Assembly: GCA_000155695.1 (NCBI GenBank)
Contig: DS990592.1
Location: forward strand, 563,919-627,918
DNA from: Verrucomicrobiia bacterium DG1235
GTDB lineage: Bacteria > Verrucomicrobiota > Verrucomicrobiia > Opitutales > Opitutaceae
Length of the DNA stretch: 64,000 nucleotides
Reading direction: 5' to 3'
The notes beneath the pieces were generated by a model. It was given only the letters and a program-made list of their open reading frames with translations, was not told where the DNA came from and made no database searches. Below are positions 45,527-55,547 of the stretch, in pieces. Position 1 is the stretch's first letter; each line of letters starts with the position of its first letter. The position numbers and the translations under genes were made by a program.

Positions 45527-46285
45527 TTATCCGCGGCCGATGTATGGCATTTGGTTGGCGGTGAGGGTGATGAAGGGAACGTTGGCTTCAGGCGGGAGAT
45601 TGGCGATGTGGAGAATGGTGTTGGCGACGTGCTGGACGTTGAAAGTCGGCTCGGTGGCAATGCCTCCGTCAGCTTGCGGCATGCCAGTCGCCATGCCTGC
45701 GGCCATATCGGTGGCGGCGTTTCCAATGTCGATCTGTCCGCAGGCGATATTGTAGCGACGATAGTCGAGGGAGATGGATTTGGTGAGGCCGGTGATGGCG
45801 TGTTTGGAGGCGTTGTAGGGGGCGGCGTTTGGCCTGGGGACGTGGGCGGAGATGGAGCCGTTGTTGATAATGCGTCCGCCTTGCGGGGTTTGGCTCTTCA
45901 TGAGGCGGACGGCGCCTTGAGCGATAAGGAAGCTGCCAGTGAGATTGGTGTCGATGACGGCTTGCCATTGCTCGGGCGTCAGTTCGTCGAAGGCGATGGG
46001 CGGGGCGCTGACGCCGGCGTTGTTGAAGAGAAGGTCGAGGCGTCCGAAGTCGTCGGCAATGTGGCGATAGAGGGCGTTGACCGAGTCGGGCGAGGTGACG
46101 TCGGTCGGGATCGGGAGGGCGTTTCCTCCAGCAGATGCTATTTGAATGGCTAGTTCTGCGAGCGGCTCGGAGCGACGTCCGGCGAGAACGACAGTGAAGC
46201 GATCTTGGGCGAGGGCGAGGGACGAGGCTTTGCCGATGCCGGAACCGGCGCCGGTGACGAGGGCGACTTTCTGTGGACGGGGCAT
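45527..46285 (-). CDS. Short-chain dehydrogenase/reductase
   Basis: Classical SDR of 252 aa. The cofactor loop is '[14 protein letters not shown]', 'NNAGVSAPP' is at ~90, the catalytic Ser lies in '[13 protein letters not shown]', and Tyr/Lys are in 'PYNASKHAI'. '[15 protein letters not shown]' is the substrate-side loop. It probably reduces or oxidises a small alcohol/ketone with NADP(H). It lies 63 bp upstream of the TPR metallopeptidase gene on the same strand, but its link to that operon is not clear. A 10-bp hairpin sits just before its ATG. Confidence 0.92.
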   Translation of the reverse strand: MPRPQKVALVTGAGSGIGKASSLALAQDRFTVVLAGRRSEPLAELAIQIASAGGNALPIPTDVTSPDSVNALYRHIADDFGRLDLLFNNAGVSAPPIAFDELTPEQWQAVIDTNLTGSFLIAQGAVRLMKSQTPQGGRIINNGSISAHVPRPNAAPYNASKHAITGLTKSISLDYRRYNIACGQIDIGNAATDMAAGMATGMPQADGGIATEPTFNVQHVANTILHIANLPPEANVPFITLTANQMPYIGRG

Positions 46286-46292
46286 GCTTCGA

Positions 46293-46316
46293 CTTTCGAA
46301 TCCTGCGATTCGAAAG
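46293..46316. repeat. 10-bp perfect hairpin upstream of the SDR start
   Basis: Arms CTTTCGAATC (46293-46302) and GATTCGAAAG (46307-46316) flank a CTGC loop. It is 7 bp upstream of the SDR ATG, where the ribosome-binding site should be, and 37 bp downstream of the cytochrome stop. There is no T tract, so it may hide the start site or be a weak terminator. Confidence 0.6.
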
Positions 46317-46352
46317 GCGATGCAAACCTGAGAATTGCTTATGAGAAGGCCG

Positions 46353-48062
46353 CTATTTGGAGGCGGTGGCGTTTCGGGCGCGGTTCCAGTCTAGGATGAT
46401 ATTCCAGGAAAAGGTACGGTCTTCTGGGAGGGTTGGCGTGGTATCGTTGTCGATTTCGCTGTAGACATTTGTCTGTGGGGTGACGGTCGGGTCGCGGCCG
46501 TAGATGTAGTCCTGATCCTCGACGATGGTCTTGTAGGCCTTGTTGAGCATGAGGGCGCGATCGCGGGATGGAGTTATGAGTTCGTAGACGTCGGCGGCTG
46601 CGGTAATTTTTTCTCGGTCGATGGTTCCGTCCGGTTTGAACCAGCGGGCGGCCATCTCGTCATTGTTTCGAAACTCGCTGCCGCCGCCGACGCGTTCGAG
46701 GTAGGTGAGGATCTCGCCTTGCTGTTCGCCAAGGTTCGGAGCGTCCGGCATGCCTTTGAGGTCGATGTAGCTCCAGCCTTTCGCGCCGTCGACTTTGCGA
46801 GCGAAGCTGAAGGTCTTGTCGATGGTAGATCCGATCGAGTTGTGGCAGCCCATGCAGAAGAAATTTTCCTCGAAGGTGTTGGCGCGGAGGCGGCCCTTGC
46901 TGTCTTCGATGAAGGACTGAAGGGACCAGCCGCTTCCGTTGTCCAAGCCGTGCTGAAGGAGGTTCATGTAGCCCGGCAGGTTGCCCGCTTCTTTTTCGAA
47001 GGCCTCCAACTCGTAGCGTCTGGCGTAAACGCGCTTGGCGTAGGCCTGCCATTTTTTCATGTAGCGGACTTCTTTGATGCGAGGGGAGACGGTGATTTCC
47101 TCATTATTGCCGAAGCCAATGTAGCGAACGGTGTGCAGGAATTCGGTGCCTTGAGGATACATGTGGGGCTCGTTGTGAACGCTCTTGGCGGCTCCGACAA
47201 AATGCTTGGTGTTTTTGATCCGGTGGATGACTCGAAGAGAGCCATCGCTATCGAGGTCTGTTTGGAGAATCGTCTCGTCGATGGGCAGACAGTCGATCTC
47301 GTTCATTCCTTTTATGTTTGCTTCGAGTATGGCGAGATTCGCTCTGTATGCGTCGATTGAATACGATCCGTTAGGGAGCGAGCGAAAGGGCTCGTCGAGA
47401 CGGATCATGACATCGTCGGTTGAGCCGTTCGTCGGCCAAAATGTACTTGGAAATGGCTTGTAGTTAAAGGCGACCCAGTTTGAGCCGTCTTTCGCGAATC
47501 CCTGTTCGTCGAAGGCAGCGGCGCCGAGGTGGAGGTTTTTAAGGTCGGGGATCCAGCCTTGGTAGTCGACTTCCTTGAGGCGCGAGGCCAGTTCGGAGTA
47601 GTTGTCTTGGTTTATATATTCGAGGATTTCCGAATCGCTGATTTTGGCGACTTTGGCGCTTTTGTCTTCGAAGAGATTTTTCCAATGGTTCTTCATTCCG
47701 AGATCGCTGAAGCTGTAGTCGATCTGAAGCTCCCGGTCGTTCATGACGTTTTCGCGCTCTGGGATGCTGTCCTGGTGGCAGACGTAACAGGGATTGAAGG
47801 AGCCTTGCGTTTTCGTGTAACACTGCGGAGGTACGATCGCTTCGCGGTTATACACGGTGTCAACGGGGTGCGCGTTGATTTCGGGAGGCAAGACGGTTTC
47901 GTTTCGAGATAGCAGATCGAGCGTTTGTTCGTGGAGCGGGAGTTCGTTTAGAGCCAGATCGCGGTTTTGACTTTCGTTTGTTATAGATGTCTGGCGCGCC
48001 CCAATCGCGAAGAACCCAGCGAGCAGAACCCAAATGGCAGGTATGAGAAATTTGATATTCAT
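46353..48062 (-). CDS. Secreted di-heme c-type cytochrome
   Basis: 569-aa exported protein with a signal-like N-terminus ('[18 protein letters not shown]'). Two CXXCH heme-binding sites are visible: '[10 protein letters not shown]' (near residue 95) and '[11 protein letters not shown]' (near residue 405). The rest does not match a family I recognise. It should be matured in the periplasm by the cytochrome c system and take part in electron transfer or oxidation there. It is divergent from the PhoX/DUF839 gene across a 369-bp region. Confidence 0.78.
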   Translation of the reverse strand: MNIKFLIPAIWVLLAGFFAIGARQTSITNESQNRDLALNELPLHEQTLDLLSRNETVLPPEINAHPVDTVYNREAIVPPQCYTKTQGSFNPCYVCHQDSIPERENVMNDRELQIDYSFSDLGMKNHWKNLFEDKSAKVAKISDSEILEYINQDNYSELASRLKEVDYQGWIPDLKNLHLGAAAFDEQGFAKDGSNWVAFNYKPFPSTFWPTNGSTDDVMIRLDEPFRSLPNGSYSIDAYRANLAILEANIKGMNEIDCLPIDETILQTDLDSDGSLRVIHRIKNTKHFVGAAKSVHNEPHMYPQGTEFLHTVRYIGFGNNEEITVSPRIKEVRYMKKWQAYAKRVYARRYELEAFEKEAGNLPGYMNLLQHGLDNGSGWSLQSFIEDSKGRLRANTFEENFFCMGCHNSIGSTIDKTFSFARKVDGAKGWSYIDLKGMPDAPNLGEQQGEILTYLERVGGGSEFRNNDEMAARWFKPDGTIDREKITAAADVYELITPSRDRALMLNKAYKTIVEDQDYIYGRDPTVTPQTNVYSEIDNDTTPTLPEDRTFSWNIILDWNRARNATASK

Positions 48063-48431
48063 GACTGTGTCTATAAAGAATTGATGAGAGGTCGGTTGAA
48101 CTTCAGATAGGTACTGGTTTTAGGCGTGATTCTCCATTTGATATATAAAGAAAGTGTTTTGCCGAAGTATCTATTGTTAATTTAACGCTTCAATGTGACA
48201 GAATCGCGTCATTTGTAGCGGAAATATGATAGATCGAAGATTATTGTAACCCAGTTACGAAGTGGCGCCGTTGGTGTTCTGATTGTAACTCTAATGGCGT
48301 GCATTAGGTTTGATTGAGTGAGTCTGGTCAGTTTTCTGAGTGCTGTCGTTTCTTTTAGTCTGAATGTAATCACAAAAAGGATACATGAAGACCTAGACTG
48401 TTGAAACCCACTAACGACTGACTATAGCTCT
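48063..48431. promoter_or_regulatory. 369-bp divergent intergenic region
   Basis: AT-rich region between the cytochrome gene (-) and the PhoX-like gene (+). It holds three similar TGTAA-type motifs (at 48245, 48283 and 48365) and the partial inverted repeat GTGACAGAATCGCGTCAT around 48194-48212. These could be regulator sites, but none matches a known box convincingly. No RNA gene or open frame of note was seen. Confidence 0.35.
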
Positions 48432-49934
48432 ATGAAATCCACACTTAAAACATGCAGCGCGCTGGCGTCTGTTGCATCCTTCCTGGCTCTTGGCCAGTCC
48501 GCCTTTGCTGGCGGCTCTGACATTTGGTTTGTACCATTAACTGAATCTGCTCCTGTTACCGCTCCAAATTCTTTGGAAGAGGTTTCTGCCCCTTGGGTTG
48601 TGCCTACTGGGGTTATGCAGATGAACCTTCTAAGCATGAGAGAGATTGAGGACGGGGTTTTGAGCCCGGGTCAATCTATCATTCGCGTGCCGGACGAAGC
48701 GCAGGCTGCGTTGAATCGAGGCCTGAGTACGGCCTCGATGTTTGATATGATAGCTTATGATCCAAGCGGTGAGTATCTCTTTATTCCACATGAGACTATT
48801 GTTGGGGCAGGCGTGTCTCGCTATGATTTTATGACTGAGGAGACTCACGTGTTGCTTAGGGGTGACCTTGGCGGTATTGAAGGTGACTGGTCGGCGGACT
48901 TTGGAGCGTTTGATCCCTGTCGTTATACTCCGAATCACACGCTGTTTCTCGGTGAAGAGTGGTCTGGGCAAGGCCGTATTATAGAGGTGCTTAATCCACA
49001 TGCGGCTCCGGAAGATATAGAATGGAGAGAGCTTCATAGCATTGCTAACGTTTCACATGAAGGGATTAACTTCAGCCCTCGCAATAAGCGCCCAATTTAT
49101 TTTGTCGACGAGGACAGGTCTGGATCAATCTACAAGTTTGTAATGGCGACACCTGGCGATTATACAAAGGGTCAAACATTTGTATTGTCGGTAAATGATT
49201 TTGCGGGAGATCCTTCCCAAAACTATAATGCTGCTGCGAATATCGGGCAGCCGCGTACAGGTATGGCGACTTGGGTGCCGATCACTGACTTCTGGGGCAA
49301 TCCGCTACCAGGTGTGACGAATCCGTTTGAGGTGACGGAGAGTTTGGGTCGTCCGGGTAGAAACGCTGCGGATGATGTAAATGGTACGCCATTTGGACGT
49401 CCTGAGGACATGGAAGTCGGTGTGCTGCGCAATCGCAACGAGGTGCTGTACTTCACTGCCACTTCCGAGTCGACTGTCTATACGGTTGAGATTATCGGTG
49501 GCGACAGGGCGAAGGTAGGCGTACTAGTCGGACCAGACACTCCAAAGAATCTCGGTTTTCCGGGAACGAGCGGCGTGTTGAACTCGCCTGACAACCTTGC
49601 TCAGGACGCTCTCGGGAATATATATATCATCGAAGATGCTCCTAACGGCTCGAGCACAGGTGGTGACATTTGGTACGCTCGCGACAAGAACAACGACGGC
49701 GTGGCGGAGTCCTTGGACCATTTCATGAGCATTCGGGCGGATGGCTGCGAAGCGACGGGAATGATTTTCAACCCGGCGAATCCCTGCGAGTTCGTAGTAG
49801 CGGTGCAGCATCCCGATAGCACGAATTTGACTTCGACTCCAAATGGCTTGGGCGATGCGGTTTGGAAGTTCAACTTGGACTATGTTGACAACCAGCAATT
49901 TGTTCAGGCCTTGAAAGAAGAGGTTGCGAAGTAG
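48432..49934 (+). CDS. PhoX/DUF839-like secreted protein
   Basis: 500-aa exported protein (signal 'KTCSALASVASFLALGQSAFA'). It resembles the PhoX alkaline phosphatase/DUF839 beta-propeller group. Propeller strands appear as 'HEGINFSPRNKRPIYFVDEDRSGSIYKFV', 'FGRPEDMEVGVLRNRNEVLYFTATSESTVYTVEI' and 'NSPDNLAQDALGNIYIIEDAPNG'. These include acidic residues of the type that coordinate Ca2+/Fe in PhoX. The catalytic set cannot be verified from sequence alone. No Shine-Dalgarno sequence precedes the ATG. A terminator follows. Confidence 0.8.
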   Translation: MKSTLKTCSALASVASFLALGQSAFAGGSDIWFVPLTESAPVTAPNSLEEVSAPWVVPTGVMQMNLLSMREIEDGVLSPGQSIIRVPDEAQAALNRGLSTASMFDMIAYDPSGEYLFIPHETIVGAGVSRYDFMTEETHVLLRGDLGGIEGDWSADFGAFDPCRYTPNHTLFLGEEWSGQGRIIEVLNPHAAPEDIEWRELHSIANVSHEGINFSPRNKRPIYFVDEDRSGSIYKFVMATPGDYTKGQTFVLSVNDFAGDPSQNYNAAANIGQPRTGMATWVPITDFWGNPLPGVTNPFEVTESLGRPGRNAADDVNGTPFGRPEDMEVGVLRNRNEVLYFTATSESTVYTVEIIGGDRAKVGVLVGPDTPKNLGFPGTSGVLNSPDNLAQDALGNIYIIEDAPNGSSTGGDIWYARDKNNDGVAESLDHFMSIRADGCEATGMIFNPANPCEFVVAVQHPDSTNLTSTPNGLGDAVWKFNLDYVDNQQFVQALKEEVAK

Positions 49935-49971
49935 TCGAGCGATTCTTCATACAGGTTAAACTATTAAGTGG

Positions 49972-49998
49972 AGCGGGTCCGGTTCGGGCCCGCTTTTT
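49972..49998 (+). terminator. Intrinsic terminator of the PhoX-like gene
   Basis: Stem AGCGGGTCC / GGGCCCGCT (9 bp, one G-U pair), loop GGTTC, then TTTT. It lies 38 bp after the stop. Confidence 0.9.
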
Positions 49999-50072
49999 CG
50001 TATTGGGATTAAGTCGTTGCGGTTTTGAGTTGAGGCTAGCGTTTGCCATCCGCTTTGTGGTCGACCTTGTCT

Positions 50073-50972
50073 ATGAAGCCGCTTCCGTTCAGTTTCTATT
50101 TTCAGGTCTGTGTGTGCGCCTTGCTTTGGGGGAGCGCCTTTCCGGTGATCAAGCTTAGCTACGAGGCGCTTGCTGTGGAAGGGTTTGGCGAACGCATGGT
50201 GTTTGCGGGCACGCGGTTTGTGGCGGCGGGATTGATGATCGTTCCCTTTTGCCGGAGCTCGGTGATAGGCACGTTGAGAAGAGCTCCTAAGGGCTTGCTG
50301 CTTTGGGTTATTCTTGGCCAGACGGTTTTTCAGTATGTGTTTTTCTACTACGCGTTAAGCGTGTCGAGCGGAACGCTGGGGGCCTTGCTCGTGGGGGGAG
50401 GCAGTTTTTGGTGGATGCTTTTGGCTCCGCTTTTTCTCAAGACGCCTATGCCGAGCGCGAAGCAATGGCTGATACTAGGGGTCTGCACGGTAGGGATCGC
50501 CTGCGCGGTTTACGCTCCCGGAGCCGGGAGCGGAAGGGTGGGAGTGGGTACGGCCGCGTTTTTGGCGGCGTCCTTTTCGGGAGCGATCGGGGCGATTGGC
50601 TTGAAGCGAATTTCCGCGGAGCATGGAAGCAGGGCGGTGACGGCTCTTTCGCTCTTTTTGGGAGGAATGGCGCTTCTGTTGATTGGCTCCTATGAGTGGA
50701 ACGGATTTTGGAAGGATCTGGGGGTGGAGGCGATTTGGATTATGCTCTACCTGTCCTTTCTTTCAGCGACTGCGTTTACGCTTTGGAATCGATTGATCGA
50801 GCAGTACAGCGTGAATGTGCTGTCGGCTTACCGGTTTCTGATTCCGCTTTGCGGGGTGATTGAATCGGCCCTGTTCGTGAAGTCGGAAACGGTTGGTTTG
50901 GGAATCGTAGTTGGAGGTTGCCTGATTCTCGGTTCGCTGTACGCGATGAGCAGACTGGAGTCGCGTCGTTAG
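50073..50972 (+). CDS. EamA-type DMT family transporter
   Basis: About 299 aa with ten hydrophobic helices and the two EamA repeats. The N-terminal repeat starts 'VCVCALLWGSAFPVIKLSYEAL' with the family WGSxFP motif; the C-terminal one includes 'LSFLSATAFTLWNRLIEQYSVNVLSAYRFLIPL'. These are inner-membrane exporters of metabolites or drugs; the substrate is unknown. The ATG at 50073 is chosen over a TTG at 50043. Its last 4 bp overlap the DUF2293 gene stop from the other strand. Confidence 0.9.
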   Translation: MKPLPFSFYFQVCVCALLWGSAFPVIKLSYEALAVEGFGERMVFAGTRFVAAGLMIVPFCRSSVIGTLRRAPKGLLLWVILGQTVFQYVFFYYALSVSSGTLGALLVGGGSFWWMLLAPLFLKTPMPSAKQWLILGVCTVGIACAVYAPGAGSGRVGVGTAAFLAASFSGAIGAIGLKRISAEHGSRAVTALSLFLGGMALLLIGSYEWNGFWKDLGVEAIWIMLYLSFLSATAFTLWNRLIEQYSVNVLSAYRFLIPLCGVIESALFVKSETVGLGIVVGGCLILGSLYAMSRLESRR

Positions 50973-51658
50973 CGCTCGAGCGGGGGCTGGAGGGCTTGTT
51001 TCAGTGGGCAGGTGTCTGGATTGATATCGGAGCCGTTGCGGTAGGACTCTAGGAGAGATCTCGATTTGGCGGCGAGTTTACGGCGAACTTCTCGGCGTTG
51101 GCCTTTGACGCGCGGAATATGCATGGAGTCGTAGGCGGTGGTCTGGTGCCGCATCCAGGCGATGGTGGCGGCCTCTGCACGTTGCTCGATTGGGATGGTT
51201 TGGGTGCGGGCTACGGTGCCGCTGCCCACGGGAACGGCGTGGCTGGCGATGCGTGTGGCGAGCGCGGCGGCGATTGGCTGATATCGAGGGTGAAAGTCGA
51301 GAAAGGAGACGATTTGCTCGCGGAACGCATCGGCGTAGGATTCCTGCTTTTTCTCTCGGTAGGCGCGGCCGGATTGGAGCTTTTTTTGGTAGGAGGGAGT
51401 TTGTCGTTCGACGAGGAGCTTGAGGCGGTTGAGTTCTATCGTTTCAGCGTCGGCCCAAACTCCGAGCGATATGATGCGTCGGCCTTTCTGTTTCTTGACC
51501 GTCCAAGTGGGTCCGGCGGCTTTGACGCGGCGGGTCAGGGTGGCGTCGCCAGGCGGAAGTAGTCTCCATGTTTTGGGTACGGTGAGCACTTCGCCATCGG
51601 ACGAAATGACTTTTCGCGGATGCGGGTGAGGTCGGACTTCTCGTGTTTGATCGGGCAC
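50969..51658 (-). CDS. DUF2293 domain protein
   Basis: 229-aa protein with the DUF2293 signature in its C-terminal half: 'RAEAATIAWMRHQTTAYDSMHIPRVKGQRREVRRKLAAKSRSLLESYR'. The N-terminus is basic and Pro-rich, with 'TWRLLPPGDATLTRRVKAAGPTWTVKKQKGRRIISLGVWA'. The function of the family is unknown. It begins at GTG 51658. Its strongly basic character would suit nucleic-acid binding, which is inference. Confidence 0.85.
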   Translation of the reverse strand: MPDQTREVRPHPHPRKVISSDGEVLTVPKTWRLLPPGDATLTRRVKAAGPTWTVKKQKGRRIISLGVWADAETIELNRLKLLVERQTPSYQKKLQSGRAYREKKQESYADAFREQIVSFLDFHPRYQPIAAALATRIASHAVPVGSGTVARTQTIPIEQRAEAATIAWMRHQTTAYDSMHIPRVKGQRREVRRKLAAKSRSLLESYRNGSDINPDTCPLKQALQPPLER

Positions 51659-51873
51659 GCTGGAAATGAGTTGGCGAGAAAGTTGCGCCTAGACGAGGTT
51701 TTTTGGTGGATGGATTGGCCGGCTCTCGCGTTCCGGCAAATTTCCTGAACAGTTTAGACAGGTTGTGCTTTCAATTGGCTGGGGCTTGTTCAGTTTACTA
51801 CCGAGTTTGATGCCTGGTTTCCTGTCGGGCATTTTGGTTTTCGCTCCATTTATCCCTTCTTATCCCCTAACTT

Positions 51874-53565
51874 ATGACTTCCTTGACCACCGTGGACTGG
51901 GCGATTGTCGCCGTTTATTTCGTCGTAATCGCGTATATCGTATGGAGGGCGTCTCGCAAGCAGGAGACGTCGGCCGACTATTTTTTGGCAGGTCGAAATA
52001 TTGGCTGGTTTGCGGTAGGGGCTTCGCTTTTCGCCTCGAACATAGGATCGGAGCACATCGTGGGCTTGGCTGGCAATGGCGCGACGAGCGGTATGGCGAT
52101 GGCCCACTGGGAACTGCACGCTTGGCTGATGGTGACGCTGGGCTGGGTGTTCGTGCCGTTTTACTATCGGTCCGGGGTTTTCACGATGCCGGAGTTTTTG
52201 GAGCGTCGGTTCAACGCGACGGCTCGTTGGATTTTGTCGATCGTTTCGCTGGTGGCCTATGTGTTCACGAAGGTGTCGGTGACGGTCTACGCTGGCGGAA
52301 TGGTGTTTGGGGTGATTTTGCCGGATACCTTTGGGAGTCCGGAGAACGCTTTTTGGATCGGGGCTTTGACGACGGTGGCCTTGACGGGAATCTACACGGT
52401 CATCGGTGGATTTCGAGCGGTGGTTTACACGGATGCGATGCAGGCGATCACTTTGCTAGTGGGTTCTGTATTCATAACGTGGATCGGGCTTTCGAAGCTG
52501 GGAGGTTGGTCTGAATTGCAGGCGGTTGCATCTGCCAATGCAGAGAATTTCGCACTTTGGCGTCCCAATACGGATAGCGACTTTCCGTGGCTCGGCGTGA
52601 TGATCGCCTCGCCGATTATCGGGATTTGGTATTGGTGTACCGATCAGTACATCGTGCAGCGCACCTTGGCGGCGAAGAATTTGCAGCAGGCGCGGCGCGG
52701 TGCGATCTTTGGGGGCTTTCTGAAGGTTTGGCCTGTATTCATCTTTCTCTTACCGGGATTGATCGGCTACGCTCTCTACCAAAAGGGCTTGATTGATTTG
52801 CCAATGAAGGAAGGCGACGATGGCGTGCAGGTAGTGGATGGCGACGGCGTTTTTGCGACGATGGTGACGACTTTGCTGCCGACAGGGCTGCGAGGACTGG
52901 TGGTCGGCGGACTGTTGGCTGCCTTGATGAGTTCGCTTTCTTCCTTGTTCAATTCTTGCGCGTCGCTTTTCACGATCGATATTTACGAGAAGATCAATCC
53001 TGGGGCTTCGGAGCGGAAGCTCGTGAACGTGGGGCGGGTAGCGACGACGGTCGTGGTAGTGCTCGGCGTGCTTTGGATCCCGATCATGCCGATGATTTCC
53101 GGCGGCGGGTTGTACGTCTATTTACAGAGCGTACAGGGCTATCTTGCGCCTCCGATCACGGCTGTGTTTCTGCTGGGCCTGTTTTTTCCGCGCATCAATG
53201 GAGAGGGTGCGGTGGCAGGCTTGTCGATCGGCTTTTTGCTCGGCATGATTAAGCTGACGATCCAGGGCATGGTCGGCGGCGGGATGTTCGCGGAGATCGG
53301 CTGGCTGGTTGCGATCGGCGAGTACAATTTCCTCTTCGCGACGGGTTGGTTGTTCGCGATCAGCGCCGTGGCGGTGGTGGCGGTATCGCTTATGACGCCT
53401 GCTCCTTCGGCGGAGAAGGTGGCGAATCTGACCTATCGAACCTTGAGCAAGGACAGTCGCGAAGAGACGCGCAGCGGCGTCGGCGGCTGGGACTGGTTTG
53501 GCACGGTGGTCGTGCTTGGTCTGGTGGCCGCGGTGTACTTGTACTTCAGCTTCTGGCTGAATTGA
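51874..53565 (+). CDS. Sodium:solute symporter (SSS/SGLT family)
   Basis: 563-aa inner-membrane Na+-coupled transporter. Signatures are 'SADYFLAGRNIGWFAVGASLFASNIGSEHIVGLAG', 'FTMPEFLERRFNATAR', 'VIGGFRAVVYTDAMQ' and 'WCTDQYIVQRTLAAKNLQQARRG'. It is a paralogue of the symporter at 18223-19959 but lacks the inter-helix insertion of that protein. The C-terminus ends in a last helix ('WFGTVVVLGLVAAVYLYFSFW'). It probably carries a sugar. It is transcribed alone with a pyrimidine-rich leader and no clear Shine-Dalgarno sequence. Confidence 0.94.
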   Translation: MTSLTTVDWAIVAVYFVVIAYIVWRASRKQETSADYFLAGRNIGWFAVGASLFASNIGSEHIVGLAGNGATSGMAMAHWELHAWLMVTLGWVFVPFYYRSGVFTMPEFLERRFNATARWILSIVSLVAYVFTKVSVTVYAGGMVFGVILPDTFGSPENAFWIGALTTVALTGIYTVIGGFRAVVYTDAMQAITLLVGSVFITWIGLSKLGGWSELQAVASANAENFALWRPNTDSDFPWLGVMIASPIIGIWYWCTDQYIVQRTLAAKNLQQARRGAIFGGFLKVWPVFIFLLPGLIGYALYQKGLIDLPMKEGDDGVQVVDGDGVFATMVTTLLPTGLRGLVVGGLLAALMSSLSSLFNSCASLFTIDIYEKINPGASERKLVNVGRVATTVVVVLGVLWIPIMPMISGGGLYVYLQSVQGYLAPPITAVFLLGLFFPRINGEGAVAGLSIGFLLGMIKLTIQGMVGGGMFAEIGWLVAIGEYNFLFATGWLFAISAVAVVAVSLMTPAPSAEKVANLTYRTLSKDSREETRSGVGGWDWFGTVVVLGLVAAVYLYFSFWLN

Positions 53566-53653
53566 AATGTCGAATAGCCTGTGACGCCGCGGGGCCTATT
53601 TGAGCTTTCTTAGCTACCACGAAGTGCCATCAGCATCCGGTTGGTGACCGTAT

Positions 53654-55528
53654 TTAGTTTTGCGCGTTCTGTGTTTGAGTGAAGAGCGAGTCAATCGTTT
53701 CAACGGTTGCATCCAGCTTGTCCTCTGCGAGGCTCTGTTCTGCCGACTCCAAAGCGTTGAGTAATTGGGTTTTCAAGTCGGGATCCAAATCTATATCCCC
53801 TTCCAGGATCTCCCTTGCTTTTGAGAGTTTTTGTCCTGCTCTCTGAGTATTGGGCTTGTTCTTCGTGAGGTTCTTTTTCGCGTCGTTCAGATTTCGGCTG
53901 AAACGGGTGAGCGTATCGCCCCCGATGAACGATTGTAAGGCTTTGGTTGTGCCAGCGAGATTGGCAGCAACTTTTCCGGCTGCGTTCAATTTTCCCTCAG
54001 GGGTGTCAGCGTTCTGGAATGCGTTTACGCTATCATCTAGTTGGTTGTAGCTGCTTGCAAAGTATACGAGGTTTTGCAGCCCGGAATCCTGCATTAACTG
54101 AGAGCCAAGGCCTAGATCCTGGTCGACCCCCGCTCCGAGGTTGTAGACGTTTCCCAATGCCCAAGCCCCGGCCGTGTCTGAGTTTTCGTAGGCAGAAAAA
54201 GCAAAGTCCGCAGCGGCTTGCTGTTCGCGCTTGTCTGAGCTTTGGGCGTACACTGCCGACAAAATGGCCTGTGCTTCTGGGTCTCCGACAGAAGCGCGTG
54301 CCTGGTAGCGTTCGATTTTCTCCTTTGGCAAGGTCTCAGTGGGGCTTCCGTTTTCAGCAGGTGTTATTGTTTTGAGGGTTTCTTCCATTTCCTCCTCGGA
54401 AACGTCTTGGGCATAGAGGTTTGAGCTTGGTTCAGCTGAAATGCCAAGAGCGGTTTCTTGGCTGAGTTCCCAGTTTCGGTAGGACTTTGGTTCGATGAAA
54501 ACGAAGTCTCCTTTGGTCTCGATAAAGCTTCTCAGTTGGGGAGTCCCCGGGCTACCGTCGAGGGATTTAAGGTAGACGCCGTTGTACCGAACTTCCTCTT
54601 TTACATCTATAAATATGCTGTAGAGCTGGCGAATTCCCCTTCGTTTTAGGGCTTTGACCAACTCTGAGCTGAGCAATCCGCCGCCCGCTTCGGGTAATTC
54701 GACAGCGAGTTCGCTGCCAGTCCCCGCCGACAAGATTTGAAGACTGGGATTATTCAAAGGATCAAAGTCTTCGTAGTCGCCCTTTGTAGTGGCGAGGCCT
54801 ACCGGCTCAAATGAGGGAAGAGCGAAGCCCGAAAAGCAAGAGTCCAAGATCATAAGCCGGTGTCGGCCTTTCGATTGGCTCATGGCTTGTAGCAACCAAT
54901 CGATTCTGATCATTTGCTCTTGCTGCAAAAAGGGGTCGCTATCTTCCGAGGCGCTGTCGAAAGGGAGCAGCGCTCCCACTTTCTCGGTATTGGACAGGCT
55001 CAGGGTAGAGCCGTGGCCTGAATAATAAAAGAGCAGGTCCTCGCCTTCCTGCGTTTCTCGGACCAAGTTCATGACTGCGCTTTTTATGGCGAAGGTGGTG
55101 GCTTCTTCTCCGATCAGTTCCACTACTTCAAACTGGTACCGCTCTCGGAAGAGCGTTACGACGTGATCAGCATCACTTTCTGCATAGCGTAGAACGGGTA
55201 GATTACGCTCGCCTGCTTTGTTGACGCCTACAACCAGAATGCGGACCAAGTGGTAGGGCGATTCTGCTTCGTCTTCCACCATGTCGAAATCGAAATTTTC
55301 GTTTTCCGATTCAGCTAAAAGAGGGTCCGGTTCCGGATCAAGAGCCACTGGCTCAGGAGCGGGCAGTTTCTCTATTTTTGGCTCAGGTTCCAATGTTCGC
55401 ACTGGTTCCGGTTCGGCTATGGCTACGGACGGAGGAGTTTCCTCTTCGGGCTGCATTGGAGACTTGGAACAGGAGACCCCTAGGATGGAAAAAGATAGCA
55501 AAGAGAGGAAACAGAAAGATCGGATCAT
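53654..55528 (-). CDS. Caspase-family (C14) lipoprotein with Sel1-like repeats
   Basis: About 624 aa from the ATG at 55528. Signal 'SFCFLSLLSFSILGVSC' has a lipobox Cys (~19). A Glu/Pro-rich linker (EPEPVRTLEPEPKIE) follows, then the caspase domain: 'RILVVGVNKAGERNLPVLRYAESDADHV', catalytic His in 'LLFYYSGHGS' (~170) and catalytic Cys in 'RLMILDSCFSGFAL' (~229). Both are intact, so proteolysis is expected. A Sel1/TPR-like region ('ASVGDPEAQAILSAVYAQ', 'GAWALGNVYNLGAG') and a helical tail follow. It is the last gene of a CHASE2-FecR-like-caspase set. Confidence 0.88.
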   Translation of the reverse strand: MIRSFCFLSLLSFSILGVSCSKSPMQPEEETPPSVAIAEPEPVRTLEPEPKIEKLPAPEPVALDPEPDPLLAESENENFDFDMVEDEAESPYHLVRILVVGVNKAGERNLPVLRYAESDADHVVTLFRERYQFEVVELIGEEATTFAIKSAVMNLVRETQEGEDLLFYYSGHGSTLSLSNTEKVGALLPFDSASEDSDPFLQQEQMIRIDWLLQAMSQSKGRHRLMILDSCFSGFALPSFEPVGLATTKGDYEDFDPLNNPSLQILSAGTGSELAVELPEAGGGLLSSELVKALKRRGIRQLYSIFIDVKEEVRYNGVYLKSLDGSPGTPQLRSFIETKGDFVFIEPKSYRNWELSQETALGISAEPSSNLYAQDVSEEEMEETLKTITPAENGSPTETLPKEKIERYQARASVGDPEAQAILSAVYAQSSDKREQQAAADFAFSAYENSDTAGAWALGNVYNLGAGVDQDLGLGSQLMQDSGLQNLVYFASSYNQLDDSVNAFQNADTPEGKLNAAGKVAANLAGTTKALQSFIGGDTLTRFSRNLNDAKKNLTKNKPNTQRAGQKLSKAREILEGDIDLDPDLKTQLLNALESAEQSLAEDKLDATVETIDSLFTQTQNAQN

Positions 55529-55547
55529 GAGTCGGGGGTATTGGAAC

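Noticed and set aside
48190..48215. Possible Pho box in the cytochrome/PhoX intergenic region
   Set aside because: Only partial similarity to TGTCA-type half-sites; spacing and repeats do not fit the known consensus.
48399..48432. TTGAAA-16-TATAGC as a promoter of the PhoX-like gene
   Set aside because: The -10-like hexamer would end 3 bp before the ATG, leaving too little room for a transcription start unless the mRNA is leaderless.
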